Origin: Alphaproteobacteria bacterium
GTDB taxonomy: Bacteria > Pseudomonadota > Alphaproteobacteria > Caulobacterales > Maricaulaceae
Assembly (NCBI GenBank): GCA_016124675.1
Contig: WGNG01000022.1
Span: 19,264 to 83,263 of the forward strand
Direction of reading: 5' to 3'
Length of the DNA: 64,000 nucleotides
This document shows positions 44,053 through 52,457 of the stretch, piece by piece. Made by a program: the position numbers and the translations under genes. How positions within the stretch are numbered: the first letter of the stretch is position 1; each line of letters begins with the position of its first letter. The notes below the pieces were generated by a model. It ran no database searches. It was not told the origin of the DNA and saw only the letters and a list, made by a program, of their open reading frames with translations.

Positions 44053-45887
44053 GGCTGCGGCTCCGCGGCCGTGAGACGCACCGGCTCTTCGGACGGCAGC
44101 ACCGCGCGCGCGCGCGGCGCAAACAGGGCGGCGACCTGTTCGGCGCGGGCGGACGGATCGGCGTCGCGGCGGCGCAGCTCCAGAACGCCCGCCAGCTGGC
44201 GCAGGATATCCCCGGCAGCCGGCGCGGCATTCCAACCCGCCGTAGCGAAACCGTGCGTCTCGCGGCTGGGGCGCGGGCGGTCGAACGTCACGGTCAGCAC
44301 GTATTGCGGGTCGTCAAAGGGGAACACCGCCACGAATGTCGTCACCCGGTGATCGCGGTCATAACCGCCCGGTCCCGCCTGCAGGGCCGTGCCCGTCTTG
44401 CCCGCCACGGCGAGGCCTTCCACGTCCGGGCCGCCGGCCTGCGAGCGCGCCACGGTCTCGCGCATGACCGCCAGAACCTGGGCGGCGGTGCGCGCGCTCA
44501 TCACCGGATCGCCGGCGATGATTTCGCCTGGCGCCACCGGGCGAAGGGTCGGGGGCACATAGACCCCGCCATTGGCGAGCGCCGCATAGGCGGCGGTCAG
44601 CGACAGCGGCGTCACCGCCAGCCCGTGGCCGAATGCGGCGGTCATGGTTTCGGTGGGGCCCCAGTTGCGCGGCATGCGCGGATGCGCGCTTTCCGACAAT
44701 TCCAGCGGCGGGCGCTCATGCAGGCGCAGCGCCTCGTAGAAGGGACGAAGGGTGTCCGCGCCCATCTGCGCCGCCATGAGGGCAGAGCCGATATTGGAGG
44801 AGTGGATGATCACCTCGCGCGCCGTCAGAATGCGGCGCTGGCCGCGGAAATCGTCAATCGTGTGCCCTCCGGGCGTCCGCAGGGGCTGACGCACATCGAA
44901 CAGATCGTCCAGCGAAACGAGCCCGCTTTCCAGCCCGGCGGCGAGCGCCAGCGGCTTGAACACCGAGCCCAGCTCGTACACGCCCACGCTGGCGCGGTTG
45001 AAGCGCGGGTCCACGCCGTCGGCTGCGGACGGGCGAACGTCGGTGTAGCGGTTGATGTCGTAATCGGGCAGCGAGGCCATGGCGATGATTTCGCCCGTGC
45101 CCACGCGCATCAGGATCGCCGCTGCGCCCTGGGCCTGGTGGCGGGCCATGTGCTCGGCGAGCACGCTCTCCACCCGGTGCTGGGCGGTCAGATCGATGGA
45201 CAGCGCCACCGGACGGCCTGCCGGATCGTTGAGCTCGGCGTCGAACGCCAGCTCGGCGCCCGACAATCCGCGCATCTCCTGCCCGGCATAGCCCACCACA
45301 TGCGCCGCAGCGCTCTGGCGCGGATAGATGCGGCCAGGCTGGGTCTCAAAATAAATTCCGGGCAGGCCGAGATGATGGATGGACTGGCGCGCGCGCGGCG
45401 TCAGCCCGTCAGCAATCAGGATATAGGCATGGCGCGCGCGCATGCGCTCGGCCATGCGCTCGGCGTCGATTCCGGGCACGACGCTTTGCAGGCGCGCCAC
45501 CGTTTCATCGACCAGCTCGCGCGGAATATGCTGGCCATTGGCGAATGCGGTGTGGAAATCGAGCGTCGAGGCCAGCACCTGGCCGTGGCGGTCGGTCAGC
45601 GCAGCCCGGCGCACCGGCGTGTCGGGCGCGCCATGACCGGCCGTCTGAGCCGTCGTCCCGGAAATCAGCGAGACTTCCATGGCTCGCCCCGCCGCAATGG
45701 CGAAACCGGCCGCGAGAACGAGGCCTGCGATACGCAGCCGGCCGCGCTGGCGCGCGTCCTGGCTGGCCCGCCCGCCAGCGACATGAACCTGGCGCGACAT
45801 GCCCGCAGGCGCGCGCTCGCCCGGCGCTGCGCGGCGCGTCTGCGAGCGGACGGTGACCGCCCGGATTTTTTTGCGCCAGGAGAGCAT
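44049..45887 (-). CDS. ftsI: Septal transpeptidase FtsI (penicillin-binding protein 3 type)
   Basis: This 612-residue class B penicillin-binding protein has a cytoplasmic basic tail, one membrane helix (LRIAGLVLAAGFAIAAGRAM), a pedestal domain (RRAALTDRHGQVLASTLDFH) and a transpeptidase domain with the active Ser in YELGSVFKPL, SxN as HSSNIGSAL and KTGT as VAGKTGTAL. It cross-links septal peptidoglycan with FtsW. Its ATG shares one base with the ftsL stop (TAATG). Confidence 0.95.
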   Translation of the reverse strand: MLSWRKKIRAVTVRSQTRRAAPGERAPAGMSRQVHVAGGRASQDARQRGRLRIAGLVLAAGFAIAAGRAMEVSLISGTTAQTAGHGAPDTPVRRAALTDRHGQVLASTLDFHTAFANGQHIPRELVDETVARLQSVVPGIDAERMAERMRARHAYILIADGLTPRARQSIHHLGLPGIYFETQPGRIYPRQSAAAHVVGYAGQEMRGLSGAELAFDAELNDPAGRPVALSIDLTAQHRVESVLAEHMARHQAQGAAAILMRVGTGEIIAMASLPDYDINRYTDVRPSAADGVDPRFNRASVGVYELGSVFKPLALAAGLESGLVSLDDLFDVRQPLRTPGGHTIDDFRGQRRILTAREVIIHSSNIGSALMAAQMGADTLRPFYEALRLHERPPLELSESAHPRMPRNWGPTETMTAAFGHGLAVTPLSLTAAYAALANGGVYVPPTLRPVAPGEIIAGDPVMSARTAAQVLAVMRETVARSQAGGPDVEGLAVAGKTGTALQAGPGGYDRDHRVTTFVAVFPFDDPQYVLTVTFDRPRPSRETHGFATAGWNAAPAAGDILRQLAGVLELRRRDADPSARAEQVAALFAPRARAVLPSEEPVRLTAAEPQP

Positions 45888-46219
45888 TATGGCCGCAATG
45901 CCTCCCGATAGGCCGCCTGCACCGGCTCGGCGGGGGCGGCGGGCGCGACACGCGGCAGCTCGCTGAAGATGATCTCCTGATCGTGGCGGACAGGCTCGAA
46001 GCCCAGATAGATGCGCGCCAGCCGGCGCAGATTCTCATGGTCCTCCTGAAGTGCGATCTCGGCTTCGAGGGCGCTGATGCGTCCGCGCTCGCGCGCCAGA
46101 TCGGCCTGCAGCTCGGCCAGCCGCTGCTGGTCGCTGGCGGCGCCGGTCTTGGCCACATACAGCGCGGCAAGCAGCGCGAACGCCGCTGCAGCGGCGATGC
46201 AATTGACGAGGCGGATCAT
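45887..46219 (-). CDS. ftsL: Cell-division protein FtsL
   Basis: This 110-residue bitopic protein has an N-terminal membrane helix ([20 protein letters not shown]), a periplasmic coiled coil ([20 protein letters not shown]) and a short Pro/Ala tail. FtsL activates FtsWI together with FtsB and FtsQ. Identification rests on size, topology and its place between rsmH and ftsI, with [18 protein letters not shown] typical of alphaproteobacterial FtsL. It overlaps rsmH by ATGA. Confidence 0.9.
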   Translation of the reverse strand: MIRLVNCIAAAAAFALLAALYVAKTGAASDQQRLAELQADLARERGRISALEAEIALQEDHENLRRLARIYLGFEPVRHDQEIIFSELPRVAPAAPAEPVQAAYREALRP

Positions 46220-47220
46220 GAGCGGACCTCCATCAGGCGGGACAGATCAGGCAGGCGGGACGGGACGGCGCCATCGCGCGGCCAGGCGGGGGCGGACGTG
46301 CGCACGGCGGCGCGCAGCTTGGCCGAGCGGGCGCGCGGATTGTCCTGCGCCTCGGCGTCGCTGGCGGTCAGCGCCTTTCGGGTGAGCAGGGTGAAGCTCG
46401 GCTCGTGAGCGGGAAATTGTTCCGGCTGGTGGCGAGAGCCCGCGCCCTCGAGCCCGCAGCGGGCGCGCAGGAAGGCCTTGACGATCCGGTCTTCCAGCGA
46501 GTGGAAGCTCACCACCACCAGCCGTCCGGCAGGGCGCAGCGCGCGCTCGGCGGCCTCCAGGCCCCGCGTCAGCTCGCCCAGCTCGTCATTGACGAAAATG
46601 CGCAAGGCCTGAAAGACGCGCGTGGCGGGATGGATGCGCGTCGGCTTGCCCGGCATGACGCGCGCGATCAGCTCGGCGAGCGCGAGGGTGCGGGTGATCG
46701 GCTCGGCGGCGCGCACCTCGACAATGGCGCGGGCGATGCGCCGGGCGTGGCGCTCCTCGCCATACACATGGAAGATCGTCGCGAGCTCGTCGGCCTCCAG
46801 CCGGTTGACCGCATCGGCGGCGCTGGGGCCTGACCGCGCCATGCGCATGTCCAGCGGCCCGTCCTGCTGGAAGGAGAAGCCGCGCTCGGCCTCGTCGATC
46901 TGCATGGACGACACGCCGAGATCCAGCACCACCCCGTCCGCGCCGGACGAGCCGGCCGCCGCGACGACATCCTCCATCAGCGAGAACGGCCCGAAGGCAA
47001 AAGCAAAGCGGCCGCCTGAGGCCGATTGCAGCAGGTGCGCGCAGTCGCGCACGGTGGGATCGCGGTCGATGCCCAGCACCCGGCAGCCGGCCTCGCCCAT
47101 AATGGCGCGGGTATAGCCGCCCGCCCCGAACGTGCCGTCGATGTACAGCCCGCCATCGCGCGGGAGGAGCGCATGCAGCACTTCGTCCAGCATGACGGGG
47201 GTGTGAGGCGCGCGGCTCAT
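46216..47220 (-). CDS. rsmH: 16S rRNA (cytosine(1402)-N(4))-methyltransferase
   Basis: This 334-residue SAM-dependent enzyme (formerly MraW) methylates C1402 in the ribosomal P site. Motifs: [28 protein letters not shown] (SAM), [53 protein letters not shown] and [13 protein letters not shown]. It is the second gene of the dcw operon and overlaps mraZ by ATGA. Confidence 0.96.
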   Translation of the reverse strand: MSRAPHTPVMLDEVLHALLPRDGGLYIDGTFGAGGYTRAIMGEAGCRVLGIDRDPTVRDCAHLLQSASGGRFAFAFGPFSLMEDVVAAAGSSGADGVVLDLGVSSMQIDEAERGFSFQQDGPLDMRMARSGPSAADAVNRLEADELATIFHVYGEERHARRIARAIVEVRAAEPITRTLALAELIARVMPGKPTRIHPATRVFQALRIFVNDELGELTRGLEAAERALRPAGRLVVVSFHSLEDRIVKAFLRARCGLEGAGSRHQPEQFPAHEPSFTLLTRKALTASDAEAQDNPRARSAKLRAAVRTSAPAWPRDGAVPSRLPDLSRLMEVRS

Positions 47221-47678
47221 GCCCCCTCCCCGCGCCGGCGCGGACGGCGCAGGGCGCCCTTGTGCTCGCGCGCATAGTCGAGATCCTTGCCCGCCTGCTC
47301 GGCATGGGCCTTGGGATCCCAGATCTCGAAACGGCGCCCCATCCCGATGAACACCGCGCTGGACGTCAGCCCCGCATGCTCGATCAGGTCGCGCGGCAGC
47401 GACACCCGGCCGGTGGACTCAAACGCCAGCGCCCGCGCGCCGCCGAAAATGACCCGTTCAAACGCGGTGCGCGCGTCGTCATAGGGGTCCATCTCCTCGA
47501 TCGCCTCGGCGTAATCCTCCAGGAGGCGCTGGCCGCCCCCTTCCAGGAATGGGCCGTTGAACGAGCGCCAGACATAAACGCCGTTGAAACCCTCAGCCGC
47601 CACACTCGCGCGGAAATCAGCCGGGACGGAGACCCGTCCCTTGGCGTCAATCGCGTTCGTGGTCGTCGAAACGAACAT
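47217..47678 (-). CDS. mraZ: Transcriptional regulator MraZ
   Basis: This 153-residue protein has two SpoVT-AbrB-like halves: [20 protein letters not shown] at the N-terminus, and [18 protein letters not shown] around residues 88-105. MraZ represses its own dcw operon by binding direct repeats upstream. Such repeats are present at 47731-47755, 53-77 bp before the ATG. It is the first gene of the operon. The C-terminal Arg-rich tail (RRPRRRGEG) may aid nucleic-acid contact. Confidence 0.95.
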   Translation of the reverse strand: MFVSTTTNAIDAKGRVSVPADFRASVAAEGFNGVYVWRSFNGPFLEGGGQRLLEDYAEAIEEMDPYDDARTAFERVIFGGARALAFESTGRVSLPRDLIEHAGLTSSAVFIGMGRRFEIWDPKAHAEQAGKDLDYAREHKGALRRPRRRGEGA

Positions 47679-47730
47679 GGCCGTTCTGGCATCCCCGATG
47701 AACCACGCCCCCGAAATGCGTGGTTAAGGA

Positions 47731-47755
47731 TGGGATAACATGGGATGCCATGGGA
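47731..47755. promoter_or_regulatory. MraZ-type operator: three TGGGA direct repeats
   Basis: TGGGA occurs at 47731-47735, 47741-47745 and 47751-47755 on the plus strand, with 5-nt spacers, so the period is exactly 10 bp. This is the TGGGN-N5 triple array described for MraZ binding in E. coli. It lies 53-77 bp upstream of mraZ but on the strand opposite to the gene. It would place the repressor over the dcw promoter, which also faces the toxin-antitoxin operon. Confidence 0.7.
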
Positions 47756-47765
47756 CACAATGCGT

Positions 47766-47789
47766 AAACCCGTCCATACGACGGGTTTT
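47766..47789. promoter_or_regulatory. Hairpin next to the MraZ operator
   Basis: AAACCCGTC (47766-47774) and GACGGGTTT (47780-47788) form a perfect 9-bp stem with a 5-nt loop, followed on the plus strand by a fourth T. It lies between two divergent operons where no plus-strand transcript is expected, so an operator or a leader structure is as likely as a terminator. Confidence 0.45.
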
Positions 47790-47953
47790 GCTTGTGCGTA
47801 ACAGTCAAGCAGGCCATGCGGACACGCCCACTCCAAGAACAGAGAAAGAACAGGTTAACGCATCCGGCGCGCGCATGCGCTCGGCGGGCGCACTTGCGCG
47901 CTATCGCGCCATTTGGCATCCTGTCAGCGACGTCTGTCGTAACGGAGTTCGCC

Positions 47954-48439
47954 ATGGTCGCGGAGCTGAATCTGCCCGAGGAGCGCCTGGTCGAAAGCGC
48001 CGCCTCGCTGCTGGGCGGACCGGCGACGCTGCGCCAGCGCGTGAGCACGCGGCTGGAGGCTCACGACCTCCTGCGCCACGGACTGCCGATCGCAGCGCTG
48101 GACCGGGTCATGGACCACACCGCCCATGGCGGAGAGGTGCGGCTGGACGAGGATGTGGTGCTGAAGTCCGCGCTCGGCATCTCCCGGCGCACCTATCAGC
48201 GCTGGAAGCAGCGCGACGCACCTTTGGGCGCAGACCTGAGCAACCGCATCTGGATGTTCGCCAGCCTGCTGGCCCAGGCGGCAGAAACCTTCGGGTCGCA
48301 CGAGGCGGCGCTGAGCTGGTTCCGCCAGCCCGCCCTGGCGCTGGACGGGCGCACGCCGATCACCTTGCTGGAAACCCCCGCCGGGCAGGAACTGGTGCGT
48401 CAGGCGCTGACCCGGATCGATTACGGCGTCTATACGTGA
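47954..48439 (+). CDS. Xre/MbcA/ParS-type antitoxin
   Basis: This 161-residue antitoxin has an Xre-like N-terminal part (DEDVVLKSALGISRRTYQRW) and the DUF2384 (MbcA/ParS) toxin-binding part (AAETFGSHEAALSWFRQPAL, LLETPAGQELVRQAL, RIDYGVYT). It would neutralise the RES toxin and repress their operon. The ATG at 47954 has GGAG 7 nt upstream. The toxin start overlaps its stop (GTGA). It is divergent from mraZ. Confidence 0.9.
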   Translation: MVAELNLPEERLVESAASLLGGPATLRQRVSTRLEAHDLLRHGLPIAALDRVMDHTAHGGEVRLDEDVVLKSALGISRRTYQRWKQRDAPLGADLSNRIWMFASLLAQAAETFGSHEAALSWFRQPALALDGRTPITLLETPAGQELVRQALTRIDYGVYT

Positions 48440-48942
48440 AACGGCTTGAGCCCCTGATTGTCCCGGGGCTGGGCCTGCATGTCTGGCGCCTGGACAAGGC
48501 CGAGCATGCGCCCGGCTGGCATACCGGCGCGGGCAGCGCCATCGCCGGCGGCCGCTGGAATAATCCGGGCCGGCGCGTGATCTACGCCTGCGTCGATCCC
48601 GCCGCCGCCATCCTGGAAGTCGCCGCGCACAAGACCTTTCCGGTCCTGGCCGCCCTGCCCCACGTACTGACCCGCGCCCGGCTCAAATCCGGCCTGGCGA
48701 TCTGCATCGCCGATGAGCGTCACTGGCCGGACCCGGACTGGCTGAAGCCGGGCATTCCCTCCCAGGCGCAACAGGCCTTCGGCGACAGCGTGCTGGAAAC
48801 TCATGATGTGCTGATCGTGCCCAGCGCGGTCTCGCGCCACAGCTGGAACGCTGTGATCCGCGCCGGGGACCGCGAGGGTTTGTTCGACGAGGTCGCACAG
48901 GAAGCTTTCACCCTCGACCCGCGCCTCAATCGGGATGGCTGA
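48436..48942 (+). CDS. RES-domain toxin
   Basis: This 168-residue RES-family toxin acts on NAD+ in characterised relatives. Conserved residues are R18 in HVWRLDK, R40 in IAGGRWNNPG, Y50 in VIYACVD and E61 in AAAILEVAAHKTFP, with VLIVPSAVSRHSWN toward the C-terminus. The start is GTG at 48436, overlapping the antitoxin stop, as is common in Xre-RES operons. The RES fold looks complete, so the pair should be functional. Confidence 0.9.
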   Translation: MKRLEPLIVPGLGLHVWRLDKAEHAPGWHTGAGSAIAGGRWNNPGRRVIYACVDPAAAILEVAAHKTFPVLAALPHVLTRARLKSGLAICIADERHWPDPDWLKPGIPSQAQQAFGDSVLETHDVLIVPSAVSRHSWNAVIRAGDREGLFDEVAQEAFTLDPRLNRDG

Positions 48943-48961
48943 GCCTTAAGCTGGAAGAAGC

Positions 48962-49379
48962 GTGTCAGGCGGCCTGTAAGCCGGGTTCTGTGCCGCTCTT
49001 TCCGGAACGGAAAGAACGCGGCGGCCATTCCTCTGGGACGGCGCTTGCGCGCCGCCTCAAGCGACCTACCCGGACGGCGGCGTGAAGGCGCGCCTGTTCC
49101 GGCAAGCCGGAACGCCCGTCCCTATTCGGTCTTGCTCCAGGCGGGGCTTGCCGTGCCCCCTTCCTTGCGGTCGGGGCGGTGGGCTCTTACCCCACCGTTT
49201 CACCCTTGCCAGACGAAGCCGAAGCCCGGTCTGGCGGTCTGATTTCTGCGGCGCTGTCCCTGAACCGGTCGCCCGGCCCGCCGGGCTTTCCCCGGCGCCT
49301 TGCCTCCATGGAGCCCGGACTTTCCTCTCCCGCCCGGCTTTCGCCACTGGACGGAAGCGACCGCCCGGCCGCCTGACAC
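48962..49379 (-). ncRNA. rnpB: RNase P RNA (class A)
   Basis: On the minus strand the P4 signature GAGGAAAGTCCGGGCT lies at 49327-49312, the second P4 block AGAGGAATGGCCGCC at 49034-49020, and ACAGAACCCGGCTTACAG near the 3' end at 48991-48974. The 5' end (49379-49367, GTGTCAGGCGGCC) pairs perfectly with the 3' end (48974-48962) to form helix P1, which sets both ends and gives about 418 nt. It is the catalytic RNA that matures tRNA 5' ends. It lies between the RES toxin and the ampD-like gene. Confidence 0.95.
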
Positions 49380-49410
49380 CGGCCTTAAGTCGGGGTTTGC
49401 GCAGGCCCCG

Positions 49411-50091
49411 TCAAGCGGCGAGCGCCCTGACCGCGCCAATGAGGCCCAGTGTCTCCTCATCAAGGCGTCCGTCGATCAGGCCTGGCCGGTAGCGGCGCTG
49501 GAAGGCCCGCACCACATTCTCCAGCGTGTCATGCTGAACCGGATAGCCGATGGCCGCCAGCGCCCACAGCGCATCTGCAGCCTCCACCGCCGGTCCCGGC
49601 GCGTCCGGCCAGAGGCCGATCCCGGCCTGGGCGAGGCGCGGCCAGGGAAATTTCTCGCCCGGATCGCTCTTGCGGCCTGGCGCCATGTCGGAATGACCAA
49701 TGACATTGCGCGGCGCGATGGCGTGGCGCTCCATGATCTCGCGCGACAGGGCGATCACCGCCTCGATCTGGACGTCCGGAAAGTCAGGCAAGCCGAACTC
49801 ATGCCCGCCATTGACGATCTCGATGCCGACCGAGACATCGTTGATATCCGGCCAGCCCCGCCAGGCGCCCCGGCCGGCATGCCAGGCGCGCTGCTCCTCG
49901 GCCACCAGGGCGAAGATGCGCCCGTCCTCCTCGACCAGGTAGTGCGAACTGACTTTCGCGTCGCGATCACGCAGCCGCTCCAGCGCCGCCGGTCCGCTCT
50001 CCATCCCGGTATAGTGCAGCACCAGGATCGAGACCGGCTGGGTGCGCGCATTGAAATTCGGGGAGGGCGCGTCAACAGGCGTCAGGCTCAT
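49411..50091 (-). CDS. ampD: AmpD-type N-acetylmuramoyl-L-alanine amidase with peptidoglycan-binding domain
   Basis: This 226-residue protein has an Amidase_2 domain (about 1-160) with zinc ligands in ILVLHYTGM and in NVIGHSDMAPGRKSDPG, plus SSHYLVEEDGRIFALV and VSVGIEIVNGGH. A C-terminal peptidoglycan-binding helix bundle follows (AAIGYPVQHDTLENVVRAFQ). It cleaves the MurNAc-L-Ala bond. There is no signal peptide, so cytoplasmic recycling of anhydro-muropeptides is likely (AmpD/AmiD type). Its ATG overlaps the DMT transporter stop by 4 nt. Confidence 0.9.
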   Translation of the reverse strand: MSLTPVDAPSPNFNARTQPVSILVLHYTGMESGPAALERLRDRDAKVSSHYLVEEDGRIFALVAEEQRAWHAGRGAWRGWPDINDVSVGIEIVNGGHEFGLPDFPDVQIEAVIALSREIMERHAIAPRNVIGHSDMAPGRKSDPGEKFPWPRLAQAGIGLWPDAPGPAVEAADALWALAAIGYPVQHDTLENVVRAFQRRYRPGLIDGRLDEETLGLIGAVRALAA

Positions 50092-50999
50092 CGCGGCTTT
50101 CTCAAAACCGTCTCCACAGGCGCCGTGCGCGAACGGCGCGCCGCTACGATGCCAACACCGGCCAGCGCCATCAAGCCGCCTGTGACGAGCTGCCAGGTCA
50201 CGGCGTCGCCCAAGAGCGCCACCCCGCTGATCACCCCGATCAGCGGGGCCATCAGGGTCAGGGGCGCGATCAGCGAGGCGTCATAGCGGCGCAGGAGCCA
50301 GTAGAAGGCGCCGTGGCCGAACACATTGACCAGCACCACGGTGAAGACCAGCGTAGCCAGGAAGGGCCAGCCGCCCGCCAGCGTTGAACTGATCTGGTCG
50401 CGCTCGGTCAGGAGCGACAACAGCGCCAGCGGCGGGAACGAGATCAGCCCGATCCAGGCCTGCAGCTGCAACGCCGGGGCGGGCGTGCGCTTGATGAAGA
50501 TGGCGCCGGCCGCCGCCGCCATGGCCGCGCCCACCCCGGCCCAGAGCCCGATGGTGAAGGAGAACTCGGCCGGCTTGAACACCACCAGCGCCGCCCCGGC
50601 GAACGCAATGGCCATGCCGGACGCGCGGATCCATCCCACGCGCTCTGACAGGAACAACACCGACAGCACCGTCGTGAACGGCACGGACAATTGCACCACG
50701 ATGGCGATGGCTGAGGGCGTCGCATAGCGCAGGCCGATGAACAGGAGCGCAAACTGCACCGCGCCCATGGTCAGCGCTGCGCCAATCACCGGGCCAAAGG
50801 GGCGCGGCACGGGCAGGAGCCAGGGCGCAAGGATCGCATATAGGAGCGCAAAGCGCAGGAAGGCGAAGAACAGCGGCGGCGCGCCCTCAAATCCTTCGAC
50901 AATCACCGGCGTGCCGGACAGCGACCATTTCGCCACCACGAAATTGACGCCCCAGACCAGGCAGATGACGAACAGGAGGGCAAAATGGCGAAGGCTCAT
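50088..50999 (-). CDS. EamA-family (DMT) transporter
   Basis: This 303-residue membrane protein has ten predicted helices in two EamA repeats. Typical parts are FALLFVICLVWGVNFVVAKW at the start, LRYATPSAIAIVVQLSVPFT, GAALVVFKPAEFSF, PLTLMAPLIGVISGVALLGD and a positively charged end. It probably exports amino acids or other small metabolites. It is the first gene of a two-gene operon with the AmpD-like amidase. Confidence 0.88.
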   Translation of the reverse strand: MSLRHFALLFVICLVWGVNFVVAKWSLSGTPVIVEGFEGAPPLFFAFLRFALLYAILAPWLLPVPRPFGPVIGAALTMGAVQFALLFIGLRYATPSAIAIVVQLSVPFTTVLSVLFLSERVGWIRASGMAIAFAGAALVVFKPAEFSFTIGLWAGVGAAMAAAAGAIFIKRTPAPALQLQAWIGLISFPPLALLSLLTERDQISSTLAGGWPFLATLVFTVVLVNVFGHGAFYWLLRRYDASLIAPLTLMAPLIGVISGVALLGDAVTWQLVTGGLMALAGVGIVAARRSRTAPVETVLRKPR

Positions 51000-51110
51000 G
51001 GCGTGGCTCTATCGAAGCGCACGCCCGGCGGCAAGGACGCGTGAGCGGATGCGTCATGGTATTGTGAAACCAGGGGCGCGGCGCACCGTCAGCCAGCCTT
51101 ACAAGAGCGG

Positions 51111-51401
51111 TCAGGCGCTCTTGGTGGGCTGATCGCCGTCCACCGTCCAGCCATGGGGGCCGCGATGGGCTTCAAGCACCTGGGGGTCGCGCCGGGCCGG
51201 GCGGCGGCCGCGCACCTTGGCGTAGAGCCACCAGGCGCCCGCGCCAGCCAGCGACACTGCCGCCACAGCCAGCGCCGCCATGGTGAGGAACGCCGCGAGA
51301 ATGACGCCCAGAGCGATCACGGCGCCAGCCAGAAGCGCAGCCAGCACGGCGCGGGTGGCGGCCATCAGGCCATGGCTGTTGAACGCTTCGGTCTGGGTCA
51401 T
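51111..51401 (-). CDS. Small membrane protein of unknown function
   Basis: This 96-residue protein has two membrane helices (ATRAVLAALLAGAVIALGVI; FLTMAALAVAAVSLAGAGAWWLY, shortened here), followed by a basic tail KVRGRRPARRDP. No family recognised. It is a monocistronic gene on the minus strand between the DMT transporter and the DjlA-like gene, with about 110 and 180 bp of unremarkable sequence on either side. Confidence 0.6.
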   Translation of the reverse strand: MTQTEAFNSHGLMAATRAVLAALLAGAVIALGVILAAFLTMAALAVAAVSLAGAGAWWLYAKVRGRRPARRDPQVLEAHRGPHGWTVDGDQPTKSA

Positions 51402-51582
51402 GGTCGGGCTCCTGCGCCGGAAAAGCGGAACGCATGCTGCGCGCGCGAACGCGCGACCTCCACAAAGTTGGGGTTTCCATGCCCCGCGTCAATGACTGGC
51501 GCCTTACAAACTCGCCATAAAAGGCAGCGCGCGCGCCTGCCACGGTTTCCTGTCAGGGGCAGCCGCGATCTGGCGTCCGCCC

Positions 51583-52293
51583 TCACCCCGTCTGCGCCTC
51601 CAGCCTTTTCGGGCGCACGCTGCGGGCCTGCATGACGGCGCTGTAGGCCGCGTTGATCACCGCCATCTTCTCCCCGGCGATGCGCTGCATCTCCGCCGGG
51701 GCGCCGCGCGCGATCAGCCGGTCGGGATGGTTCTGCGAGGCGATGGCGCGATAGGCCGCCTTGATGTCCGCGTCGCTGGCGGCACGGCTGACGCCCAGAA
51801 TCACGTAAGGGTCATCGTCCGGCGCGGCGATATGAGTGAATTTGATACGTTCGAACCCTTGCGCGTCGAAACCGAAAATCTCCGCCACAGACTCCAGATA
51901 CGCCTCTTCATCAGCCGTCACCCGCCCGTCGGCCTTGGCGATATGGAATAATCCGTCCAGCACATCCTCCAGCACGGCCGGGTGATGACGGAAGCGTTTG
52001 GCGAGCCTTCGGGCATAGCCGTCAAAGCCAAGCGTGGTCTGCTTGGCCAGATCAAAGGCGCGCGCCAGCGGCGCCTCGAACCCCGGCGGGGCGCGAAAGA
52101 CCTGGGCGAAGGCGGCCACCTCCTGACGGCTCACCTCGCCATCGGCCTTGGCCATCTTGGCGCCGAGCCCGATAAGGGCCATGGCGAACTCGGCGTCATC
52201 CACCCGCCGGCCTGGCGGGCAGTCCTCGTCGGCGCAATCGAACGGATCGTTCGATCCGGTCAGGAGGGCGGCGAGCTTGCGCCAGAACGACAT
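51583..52293 (-). CDS. DjlA-like protein (TerB and DnaJ domains)
   Basis: This 236-residue protein has a TerB-like helical domain at about residues 35-145 (DDAEFAMALIGLGAKMAKAD; LFHIAKADGRVTADEEAYLE). A C-terminal J-domain (DPYVILGVSRAASDADIKAA, then ASQNHPDRL with the HPD triad) would stimulate DnaK. No membrane helix is visible, unlike E. coli DjlA. The ATG at 52293 has AGGGGG upstream; the upstream extension of the frame shows no conservation pattern. Confidence 0.87.
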   Translation of the reverse strand: MSFWRKLAALLTGSNDPFDCADEDCPPGRRVDDAEFAMALIGLGAKMAKADGEVSRQEVAAFAQVFRAPPGFEAPLARAFDLAKQTTLGFDGYARRLAKRFRHHPAVLEDVLDGLFHIAKADGRVTADEEAYLESVAEIFGFDAQGFERIKFTHIAAPDDDPYVILGVSRAASDADIKAAYRAIASQNHPDRLIARGAPAEMQRIAGEKMAVINAAYSAVMQARSVRPKRLEAQTG

Positions 52294-52457
52294 GGCGGGC
52301 CCCCTTGAGGTCTCAGACAACTGCGCGATGGCGGCGCGGCCATCCTGATTGACGTCCGGGGACGGGCGCGTCAAGCCGGTCGGGACGCTCCCGCCCTTGC
52401 GGGGGCGCCTGCGCTGTGCTGCATAACCCCTTCCCTTAGCGGCTGCAGGAGATGCGC

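Noticed and set aside
47740..48435. Long N-terminal extension of the RES toxin frame
   Set aside because: It runs out of frame through the antitoxin gene; the GTG overlapping the antitoxin stop gives the family-length protein.
52452..52457. ATG at 52452 as start of the oxoprolinase
   Set aside because: It lies only 1 nt after the AGGAG ribosome site; the GTG at 52458 has proper spacing.
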